DNA of 7,331 nt, taken from assembly GCA_002171575.2 (NCBI GenBank), contig NHEI02000047.1, positions 1 to 7,331 on the forward strand, given 5' to 3'. Source of the DNA: Flavobacteriaceae bacterium TMED81 (GTDB taxonomy: Bacteria; Bacteroidota; Bacteroidia; Flavobacteriales; Flavobacteriaceae). Made by a program: the position numbers and the translations under genes. The notes below the pieces were generated by a model. That model had not been told where the DNA came from. It did not search any database and saw nothing but the letters and a program-made list of their open reading frames with translations. Below are positions 1-6,155 of the stretch, piece after piece. Within the stretch, counting starts at the first letter, position 1. Every line of letters begins with the position of its first letter.

Positions 1-60
1 CACAATCATACCGATTGAAAGCACAATCCAAAAAGAAAATGACATCAATCTAACCCACAT
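1..60 (-). CDS. ftsQ: Probable cell division protein FtsQ, N-terminal fragment (3' part beyond window)
   Basis: Reading the minus strand from the ATG at 60..58 gives 20 open codons to the window edge, beginning MWVRLMSF and continuing with a hydrophobic run (FWIVLSIGMIV). One Arg near the start followed by a hydrophobic segment suits the cytoplasmic tip and single membrane anchor of a bitopic protein such as FtsQ, whose periplasmic POTRA and beta domains would lie outside the window. FtsQ connects early and late divisome proteins. The identity rests mainly on position: ftsQ normally follows murC in Bacteroidota dcw clusters. The start overlaps the murC stop by 11 bases, which suggests coupled translation. 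A second Met at codon 6 is a possible alternative start. With so little sequence visible the name is an inference; the existence of a coding start here is better supported than the product. Confidence 0.62.
   Translation of the reverse strand, partial: MWVRLMSFSFWIVLSIGMIV
50..60 (-). other. murC/ftsQ 11-base overlap
   Basis: The ATG of the downstream gene (60..58) lies inside the final codons of murC, whose TAG is at 52..50. The overlap continues the pattern of tightly coupled junctions and supports this ATG as the start of the next dcw gene. Confidence 0.7.
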
Positions 61-1396
61 AGGACGTTCGTTTTAAATGTTCTACAATTGGTTGCACTTC
101 ATCAGCAATATCACCAGCGCCCATAACCACAACAACGTCTGCACCAGCATCAGCTACCTTTTCTAGCAATTGGTCTTTGGAAACAATTTCAACCGATCCA
201 CTCATCATTTCAAGAATAGATTGACTACTAACAGCTGGAATCGGTAACTCACGTGCTGGATAGATATCGAGCAATATGGTATGGTCAAACTGAGACAAAC
301 TCTCCGCAAAACCCTCGCAAAAATCCCTCGTCCTGCTAAACAAGTGAGGCTGAAACACTGCGAGTCGTTTGGCAGAAGGATAAAACTGCTTGACCGCATC
401 CGCCATTTGGTTGATTTCAGTTGGATGATGAGCATAGTCATCGATGACCACCGCAGGTTCTTCGATTCGAACACTAAATCGGCGGTCGACACCTCGAAAA
501 TGCTGCAAGGCCTTCGCAATTGACTGCGGATCACAACCAACAGACAATGCCATTGCGATGGCTACTGTGGCATTCATCAAATTATGTTCCCCAGGAAGAC
601 GAAGTTCAAGATTCTTTAAGGTTTGATCTTTACTGTGAAAATCAAAAACGTAATGACCATTTTCGACTCTGACATGTTCGACTCGAACCTCTGCGTGTTT
701 GCTGGTGCCAAACGTAATGCCTGTAACGTCAAGCCCTTCTCGAACCCAACGTTGGTTTGGATTTGAAACCAAAGCGGCAAAGGATTGAAAACTCGTTTCG
801 AGATTCCCCACATTCTGATAAATGTCCAAATGGTCTGCATCCATTGAAGTGATACAGAGAAGATCGGGGTGAAGCGTTAAAAAGGAACGATCAAACTCAT
901 CTGCCTCTACCACCATATATTCGTTGCCTTCACTGATAAAGTTGGAACCGAAATTAGACGAAATTCCACCCAAAAATGCAGTGATTTTTTTTCCACTTTC
1001 ACGAAGGATATGTGCCAGAATTGAGGATGTTGTGGTTTTGCCATGAGTTCCTCCTACAGCCAAGCAGTTTAGGTCTTTGCTCAATTCGCCAAGAACTTCA
1101 GAACGCTTAAAAATATCAAACCCATTTGCTTTGAAAAACTCGAGTTGTGGAGAGTTTAGAGGGATTGCAGGGGTGAATACAACAGTCGTATTGGCCTTGT
1201 TCTTACACACTGATGGGATTCGATCAACACGGTCATCTGTATGCACCTTTGCACCCATTTGAATGAGCTTGTCGGTAATCTCTGTTTCGATGCGGTCATA
1301 CCCATATACCTCATGCCCTTGTTGAACAAAATACTGTGCCAATGCGGACATTCCAATTCCACCAATCCCCAAGAAATACAGCTGTTGCTTAATCAT
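50..1396 (-). CDS. murC: UDP-N-acetylmuramate--L-alanine ligase MurC
   Basis: Cytoplasmic ATP-dependent Mur ligase that joins L-Ala to UDP-MurNAc, the first step of stem peptide assembly (EC 6.3.2.8). From the chosen start the protein has 448 residues, complete and near the usual family length. Visible landmarks are the N-terminal UDP-binding loop GIGGIGM (10-16), the ATP-binding P-loop GTHGKTTT (116-123), EADEFDRSF (164-172), HNLMNA (271-276), GVDRRF (302-307), DDYAHHPTE (319-327), FQPHLFSRT (348-356) and MGAGDI (425-430). The double His in DDYAHHP and the GGIGM loop separate MurC from MurD, MurE and MurF. An upstream in-frame ATG at 1438 would add 14 residues with no family counterpart and a 50-base overlap with murG; the ATG at 1396 puts the glycine loop at the usual distance from the N-terminus and overlaps murG by only 8 bases. 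The stop is TAG. The ligase identity is very secure, the start slightly less so. Confidence 0.97.
   Translation of the reverse strand: MIKQQLYFLGIGGIGMSALAQYFVQQGHEVYGYDRIETEITDKLIQMGAKVHTDDRVDRIPSVCKNKANTTVVFTPAIPLNSPQLEFFKANGFDIFKRSEVLGELSKDLNCLAVGGTHGKTTTSSILAHILRESGKKITAFLGGISSNFGSNFISEGNEYMVVEADEFDRSFLTLHPDLLCITSMDADHLDIYQNVGNLETSFQSFAALVSNPNQRWVREGLDVTGITFGTSKHAEVRVEHVRVENGHYVFDFHSKDQTLKNLELRLPGEHNLMNATVAIAMALSVGCDPQSIAKALQHFRGVDRRFSVRIEEPAVVIDDYAHHPTEINQMADAVKQFYPSAKRLAVFQPHLFSRTRDFCEGFAESLSQFDHTILLDIYPARELPIPAVSSQSILEMMSGSVEIVSKDQLLEKVADAGADVVVVMGAGDIADEVQPIVEHLKRTSYVG
1389..1396 (-). other. murG/murC 8-base overlap
   Basis: The murG TAA (1391..1389) lies inside the first codons of murC when the ATG at 1396 is used. 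The leader just upstream (AAATTAAATCCCTTGTTG) has no Shine-Dalgarno match, so reinitiation by ribosomes finishing murG is plausible. The overlap length depends on the murC start choice; the upstream ATG at 1438 would make it 50 bases. Confidence 0.72.
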
Positions 1397-2480
1397 CAAC
1401 AAGGGATTTAATTTGTTTGACAATCGATTGAGTGGCATCTGGTTTTGCCAAGTTTTTAATGTTTTTTCCTAGAGTTTCTCTCTTATTTTTATCGGAAAGA
1501 AGAACATCTAGTTGGGTTTGGAATTTTTGATCCAGTTCATTTTCTTCGATGACAATAGCTGCATCCTTTTTGGCTATGGCAAGTGCATTTTTATACTGGT
1601 GGTTTTCCGCAACATTGGGTGATGGGATAAACAAAACCGCTTTGCCGACCTGACAAAGCTCCGAAACGGCAAGTGCACCAGCTCGTGAAATAATCACATC
1701 AGCCGCCGCATAAGCCACTGCCATATCATCAATAAATGGGGTGATATGAACATGTGATGTTTGAAGTGGCGCATATTCTTTTTCATAAAGTGAACCGCAT
1801 TGCCACACAATTTGAATCCCCATCTCGGAAAGTCTACCGTGGTGATTGGCCATAAGTTGATTTATTCGTCTTGCGCCGAGACTTCCCCCGACAACGAGCA
1901 GGGTTGTTTTCTTTTGTAATAACCCCATCTTCTTTTTTGCTTCTGCGGGACTGATGTTCAGTTGAATCAACTCCGATCGCAAGGGGTTTCCTGTAAGTTC
2001 TGTTTTATGCTTTGGAAAAAATCTTTCTGCTTCCGCATGAGCGATACAGATTCGTTGCACATATTTGCCAAGCAGTCGATTGGTTATCCCAGGCAAAGCG
2101 TTTTGCTCTTGAATGAGTGATGGAATATTCATTCGGGTCGCCATATATAACAGTGGACCGCTCGCAAAGCCCCCAGTACCAATAACAACCTTTGGCTGAA
2201 ATCGCTTTAAAATAAAATAGGAGCGCCACAAGCTCACGATTAACTTGAGTGGAAACAATAGATTTTGAACTGAAAGCTTACGCTGAATCCCTGAAATCCA
2301 AAGCCCTTTGATTGGAAACCCAGCTTTGGGAACACGCTTCATTTCCATACGTTGACTTGCACCAACAAATAAAATCTCAGCAGAGCCATTGTCGCTTTTA
2401 ATCGCATTGGCAATCGCTAGTGCAGGGAAGATATGCCCCCCTGTTCCTCCGCCAGACAATATGGTTTTAAACTGCTTCAC
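1389..2480 (-). CDS. murG: Lipid II synthase MurG (UDP-GlcNAc:lipid I GlcNAc transferase)
   Basis: Membrane-associated GT-B glycosyltransferase (family GT28) on the cytoplasmic face that transfers GlcNAc from UDP-GlcNAc to lipid I, giving lipid II (EC 2.4.1.227). At 363 residues it matches the family. The N-terminal lipid I-binding domain carries the glycine loop GGGTGGH (10-16), with the conserved His at 16, a second glycine-rich loop GTGGFASGP (101-109) and QEQN (124-127). The C-terminal donor domain shows GNPLR (164-168), the third glycine-rich loop GGSLGA (198-203), the nucleotide-sugar motif SRAGALAVSE (265-274), ending in the Glu expected to bind the UDP ribose, and NHQ (293-295). The start codon is GTG at 2480..2478; the preceding in-frame codon is a TGA stop, and the next in-frame Met (45) lies past the first glycine loop, so GTG is essentially forced. 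The gene begins 14 bases before the end of ftsW. Confidence 0.97.
   Translation of the reverse strand: MKQFKTILSGGGTGGHIFPALAIANAIKSDNGSAEILFVGASQRMEMKRVPKAGFPIKGLWISGIQRKLSVQNLLFPLKLIVSLWRSYFILKRFQPKVVIGTGGFASGPLLYMATRMNIPSLIQEQNALPGITNRLLGKYVQRICIAHAEAERFFPKHKTELTGNPLRSELIQLNISPAEAKKKMGLLQKKTTLLVVGGSLGARRINQLMANHHGRLSEMGIQIVWQCGSLYEKEYAPLQTSHVHITPFIDDMAVAYAAADVIISRAGALAVSELCQVGKAVLFIPSPNVAENHQYKNALAIAKKDAAIVIEENELDQKFQTQLDVLLSDKNKRETLGKNIKNLAKPDATQSIVKQIKSLVDD
2467..2480 (-). other. ftsW/murG 14-base overlap with GTG start of murG
   Basis: murG starts at GTG (2480..2478) inside the last codons of ftsW, whose TAA is at 2469..2467. The codon before this GTG in the murG frame is TGA, so the gene cannot begin further upstream. 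It is the only non-ATG start among the six start codons in the window. Lower initiation strength, coupled to ftsW termination, is a reasonable inference. Confidence 0.8.
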
Positions 2481-3648
2481 TCAAAATTGCTAAAGGGTTT
2501 TTTTCATCGCTTTCTGCCATGCGGCCTGCAGTCACACTCTGAACAATACCGAGTGCAAGAAATGTCATCCATATGGAAGTTCCACCACTGCTAATCAATG
2601 GTAAGGGTTGCCCAGTTACGGGGAAAATCGAAACGGCAACACCCATGTTCACCAAAGACTGGATAATGATCGGAAGTCCAACTGCTACGATCAGAAGTTG
2701 ACCAAAAAAGTGTTCTGTTTTATATACGCTCATGAAAATACGGAATAGAAGCAACATGTATAAAAACAACAAACTCAAGCCGCCAGCCATACCATACTCC
2801 TCAGTGATAATGGCATAAATAAAATCAGATGTGCTTTGGGGTAATAAGTTTTTCATCACACTTTTACCAGCTCCTTTTCCAAGGACACCGCCAGTAGCAA
2901 TTGCCGTTTTGGCACGTTGCACTTGGTAGTTGGTATTTGCATCTCCATCTCCCGTAAAACTTTCAATTCGACTCATCCATGTATCGACGCGGTTGGGGAA
3001 AGCATCTGGATATGCTTTTGCTGTCATGATAAACAAGGTCAGAAAGACCGCAGCAGTACCCAACATCAACAACAGATATTTTTTGGGATAGCCCCCAATA
3101 AATGCCAACACAAACACCAAAGCAGCCAATAAAGCTGCCGTTGATAGGTTTGCGGGTAAGATGGTCGCAATCACCAACAAGACAGGCAACCATAGAACGA
3201 GCAAACTCCGCCAAAAATAAATGTCTTTGTCTTTATTGATTGAAAGGTAACGAGCCACATACACCATCAGCACAACCGAAGCTAATGTTGATGTTTGAAA
3301 AGACAAGCCAAGGATCGGAATTTTAATCCAACGACTTGCATTTGCTCCATCTATCATATTGCCTTGCAGGGCGGTGTAAACCAACAATACCCAAACAATA
3401 GGCAACGCAATGACAGACAAACCGCTAAAGTATTTGAATGGAATACGGTGTGTCGCATACATAATACTGATTCCAATCAAGACAATGGCAACATGCTTGA
3501 TCAAATGACCTGTAACAGAGCCAATCCCTAAAACATATACCAGGTTGGAGCTTGCGCTATAAACAGGTAAAAACGAAAACACAGACAACAGGGCTACAAT
3601 GGCCCATATGGCGCGATCTCCGTGGATATGTTTTGTGATAAAACGCAT
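2467..3648 (-). CDS. ftsW: Septal peptidoglycan glycosyltransferase FtsW (SEDS family)
   Basis: Polytopic SEDS protein that polymerises lipid II into glycan strands at the septum, normally partnered with the transpeptidase FtsI. The 393 residues show about ten hydrophobic segments by eye (roughly 12-30, 43-66, 75-95, 117-134, 147-163, 165-184, 190-210, 286-305, 314-335 and 358-376), the SEDS topology. A long extracytoplasmic loop (about 211-285) lies between TM7 and TM8 and holds NYQVQRAKTAI (240-250), GKGAGKS (258-264) and LPQSTSDFIYAIITEEYG (269-286); D275 matches the catalytic Asp defined in RodA and FtsW. The C-terminal signature reads GQPLPLISSGGTS (346-358). RodA is the main alternative, but the position between murD and murG in the dcw cluster favours FtsW. 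It starts 3 bases after murD and ends in a polar cytoplasmic tail of about 17 residues. Confidence 0.95.
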   Translation of the reverse strand: MRFITKHIHGDRAIWAIVALLSVFSFLPVYSASSNLVYVLGIGSVTGHLIKHVAIVLIGISIMYATHRIPFKYFSGLSVIALPIVWVLLVYTALQGNMIDGANASRWIKIPILGLSFQTSTLASVVLMVYVARYLSINKDKDIYFWRSLLVLWLPVLLVIATILPANLSTAALLAALVFVLAFIGGYPKKYLLLMLGTAAVFLTLFIMTAKAYPDAFPNRVDTWMSRIESFTGDGDANTNYQVQRAKTAIATGGVLGKGAGKSVMKNLLPQSTSDFIYAIITEEYGMAGGLSLLFLYMLLLFRIFMSVYKTEHFFGQLLIVAVGLPIIIQSLVNMGVAVSIFPVTGQPLPLISSGGTSIWMTFLALGIVQSVTAGRMAESDEKNPLAILSEAV

Positions 3649-3651
3649 AAA

Positions 3652-4953
3652 TTACAGTTGACGAACGAGTTGTTTAAATTGATCTCCCCGATCTTCATAG
3701 TTTTCAAAAAGATCAAAGCTTGCACAAGCTGGTGACAACAATACCGCATCTCCCTGCTTTGCCAAGTCATAGGATGCCTGAACAGCTTCAGACATCGACC
3801 CCGCTTCCACCAGAAGGTTTACAACTGGAGAGAAACAATCGATGATTTTTTCATTGTCAAGCCCAAGGCAAATAATGGCCTTTACATTTTTGCGAACCAA
3901 GGGCATGAGTTTTGCGTAGTCATTGCCTTTGTCAACCCCGCCTACAATCCAAATTGTTGGGCGTGTCATACTGTCGAGCGCGTAGAATGTTGCATTGACA
4001 TTGGTTGCTTTGGAATCATTTATATAATCTACTTTTAGAATACGCAGCACCTTCTCCAATCGGTGTGGAGCGCCTTGAAAGGTTCGCAAACTCTCCCGTA
4101 TGGTTTGTTTGCGAATGTTGACCAACTGGGCAATGGTCGCTGCTGCCATTGCATTTTTGGCATTGTGAATTCCCTCCAGCGAGGGATTGTCAATCCTGAT
4201 CATATCGGTTGTATTAAATCGTTCGTGTTTTATTGTTTTATCTGTATAGGGTATGCGTTGCGATTTGGGCTTGTGTCTTTCGATTGCCAACTTGATTTCA
4301 TCATCTGTATCATCATAGATGAAATAGTCTTCATTCGTTTGGTTTTTCAGCATGCAAAACTTGGCGTCAACATATCGCTCAAAACTGTTGTCATAGCGAT
4401 CTAAATGGTCGGGGGTGAGATTGGTCATCACAGCATATCGCGGGTGGAAGGAATCGATGTCCTCCAATTGAAAACTACTGAGTTCAAGTACCCAGTAATC
4501 GGGCGAACTTGTCGTTACTGCTTTGGCAAAGCTTGACCCAATATTCCCAGCAAGCGCGACAGACTTTCCTGCCGATGCAAGCAAGTGATGCGTAAGCATG
4601 GCTGTAGTCGTTTTTCCATTTGTGCCTGTGATACCGATCAGCTCCGCATCTGTATGTAGTGAAGCAAATTCAATTTCTGAAAGCAAGGGAATCTCAGCAG
4701 ACCTGATTTCTTCGATGATTGGTACATTTGGGGGAATCCCGGGGCTTTTTACAACCAAATCGGCTTTTGTTATCCGTTCGGAAGTGTGTTGCCCTTGTTC
4801 CCATTCTATATGATGATCATCCAATTCTTTTTGGTAGGACTCACCAATTGCCCCTTTATCGCTCAAAAAGACATGATAGCCAAGGTGCTGACCAAGAAGT
4901 GCTGCGCCAACTCCACTCTCTCCTCCACCCAATACAATCATATTTTTTGACAT
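3652..4953 (-). CDS. murD: UDP-N-acetylmuramoyl-L-alanine--D-glutamate ligase MurD
   Basis: Cytoplasmic Mur ligase adding D-Glu to UDP-MurNAc-L-Ala with ATP hydrolysis (EC 6.3.2.9). The complete protein has 433 residues, close to the 438 of E. coli MurD. Domain 1 has the glycine loop GGGESGVG (9-16) and SPGIPP (70-75). The central ATPase domain has GITGTNGKTTT (107-117), GNIG (136-139), ELSSFQL (157-163) and NLTPDHLDRY (178-187); K198 in DAKFC falls where the carbamylated active-site Lys is known in this family. Next come HNAKNAMAA (263-271) and PHRLE (296-300). Domain 3 has NDSKATN (312-318), GGVDKG (338-343) and SPACASFDLFENYEDRGDQF (407-426), the MurD signature for D-Glu binding. The gene starts 3 bases after the mraY stop and its own stop lies 3 bases before the ftsW ATG. 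No anomaly seen. Confidence 0.98.
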   Translation of the reverse strand: MSKNMIVLGGGESGVGAALLGQHLGYHVFLSDKGAIGESYQKELDDHHIEWEQGQHTSERITKADLVVKSPGIPPNVPIIEEIRSAEIPLLSEIEFASLHTDAELIGITGTNGKTTTAMLTHHLLASAGKSVALAGNIGSSFAKAVTTSSPDYWVLELSSFQLEDIDSFHPRYAVMTNLTPDHLDRYDNSFERYVDAKFCMLKNQTNEDYFIYDDTDDEIKLAIERHKPKSQRIPYTDKTIKHERFNTTDMIRIDNPSLEGIHNAKNAMAAATIAQLVNIRKQTIRESLRTFQGAPHRLEKVLRILKVDYINDSKATNVNATFYALDSMTRPTIWIVGGVDKGNDYAKLMPLVRKNVKAIICLGLDNEKIIDCFSPVVNLLVEAGSMSEAVQASYDLAKQGDAVLLSPACASFDLFENYEDRGDQFKQLVRQL

Positions 4954-4956
4954 TGG

Positions 4957-6153
4957 CTATCTGATTTTTAGGGTTATAAGTGAAATAATCGCAAGAGCGA
5001 TAGTGATTATCCAAAAGCGAGTCACGATTTTACTCTCGTGATATCCTTGTTTTTGGAAATGATGATGGACAGGTGCCATCAAGAAAATTCGTTTTCCAAC
5101 TCCAGTTTTCTTTTTGGTGTACTTGAAATACCCAACTTGAAGGATCACTGACAAGCTTTCGATAAAGAAAACTCCGCACAGAACAGGAATAAGCAATTCT
5201 TTTCGAACCGAAAGCGCGAGAACAGCAATAATACCGCCAATGGTCAAGCTTCCTGTATCGCCCATAAATACTTGAGCTGGATAGGTGTTGTACCATAAAA
5301 ATCCGACCAGACCCCCAGCAAATGCTGCGATAAAAATCACGAGTTCACTCACATCGGGGATATACATGACGTTGAGATAATCTGAGAAAATAATGTTGCC
5401 CGAAACCCAAGCAAAAACCCCCAATACCAATACGATTAGGGTTGCTGTTCCTGCGGCTAGACCGTCTATGCCATCTGTGAGGTTTGCACCATTTGAAACC
5501 GCCGTCACAATAAAAATCACAAACGGAATAAAGACCAACCAAGCATACACAGACCAAGATTCGTCAATCCAAGTAATCACTTCGGCATAGTCAAATTCAT
5601 TATTTTTAAGTAATGGAATTGTGGTTTTTGTCGATTTTTCATTGACAACAACCTCTTGTCCTAGTGTAGCGTTTTCTCTTATGGTCACATCAGGATGGAA
5701 GTAGAGCGTGATCCCTACAATAAGACCCAAACCGACTTGACCAATGATTTTAAACCTTCCTTTAAGACCTTCTTTATTTTTTCGTTTAATCTTGATATAA
5801 TCATCTATAAATCCGATGCTTCCCATCCAAATGGTCGTGATGATGAGAAGAATAATGTAGATGTTGTCGAGTTTGGCAAACAACAATACGGGCACAAGGG
5901 TAGCCAGAATGATGATGAGACCTCCCATAGTCGGCGTGCCAGCTTTTTCTTTTTGACCTTCTAGACCCAGATCACGGATACTCTCCCCCATTTGATTGCG
6001 GTGTAAGAGCTGAATGATTTGTTTTCCAAAAATCAAAGAGACAAGAAGCGAAAAAATGATTGCTATGGAAGCTCGAAAACTGATGAACTGGAATAAGCTA
6101 GCTCCTGGAAGCTGGAATTCTTGTTCTAAATATTCAAACAGATAGTATAGCAT
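4957..6153 (-). CDS. mraY: Phospho-N-acetylmuramoyl-pentapeptide-transferase MraY
   Basis: Integral membrane enzyme that transfers phospho-MurNAc-pentapeptide from UDP to undecaprenyl phosphate, making lipid I (EC 2.7.8.13). The 398 residues carry the family motifs in order: KAGTPTMGG (70-78), the Asp pair in GFIDDYIK (D117, D118), NLTDGIDGLA (224-233), FMGDTGSL (296-303) with the conserved Asp at 299, and the cytoplasmic PVHHHF (361-366). About ten hydrophobic segments fit the known topology. The protein is some 38 residues longer than the E. coli enzyme (360), mostly from a polar stretch at about 153-200 between TM4 and TM5, on the periplasmic side in the solved MraY fold; longer MraY proteins of this kind are usual in Bacteroidota. 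The ATG overlaps the murE stop in a TAATG junction, and the A-rich leader has no Shine-Dalgarno sequence. Confidence 0.98.
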   Translation of the reverse strand: MLYYLFEYLEQEFQLPGASLFQFISFRASIAIIFSLLVSLIFGKQIIQLLHRNQMGESIRDLGLEGQKEKAGTPTMGGLIIILATLVPVLLFAKLDNIYIILLIITTIWMGSIGFIDDYIKIKRKNKEGLKGRFKIIGQVGLGLIVGITLYFHPDVTIRENATLGQEVVVNEKSTKTTIPLLKNNEFDYAEVITWIDESWSVYAWLVFIPFVIFIVTAVSNGANLTDGIDGLAAGTATLIVLVLGVFAWVSGNIIFSDYLNVMYIPDVSELVIFIAAFAGGLVGFLWYNTYPAQVFMGDTGSLTIGGIIAVLALSVRKELLIPVLCGVFFIESLSVILQVGYFKYTKKKTGVGKRIFLMAPVHHHFQKQGYHESKIVTRFWIITIALAIISLITLKIR

Positions 6154-6155
6154 TA
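6151..6155 (-). other. murE stop / mraY start overlap (TAATG)
   Basis: The TAA of murE and the ATG of mraY share one base, giving TAATG on the coding strand. Such junctions commonly allow a terminating ribosome to reinitiate. No Shine-Dalgarno-like sequence precedes the ATG; the preceding 20 bases are A-rich (AACATTTACAAAACAAGAAC). Coupling is an inference from the arrangement. Confidence 0.85.

Noticed and set aside
205..540. Minus-strand open frame of 111 codons in another frame of murC.
   Set aside because: It overlaps the C-terminal domain of murC, whose motifs DDYAHHP and FQPHLFSRT are intact here; the alternative translation has no recognisable motif.
985..992. Run of eight T (A8 on the murC coding strand), considered as a frameshift site or a terminator tail.
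   Set aside because: It encodes Gly-Lys-Lys-Ile within an intact murC frame, I see no stem-loop beside it, and no alternative product is suggested. A terminator inside an essential gene is implausible.
4063..4404. Plus-strand open frame of 113 codons antisense to murD.
   Set aside because: It is a shadow of murD; the hydrophobic, Cys- and Ile-rich translation is what the reverse complement of this coding sequence produces, with no family resemblance.
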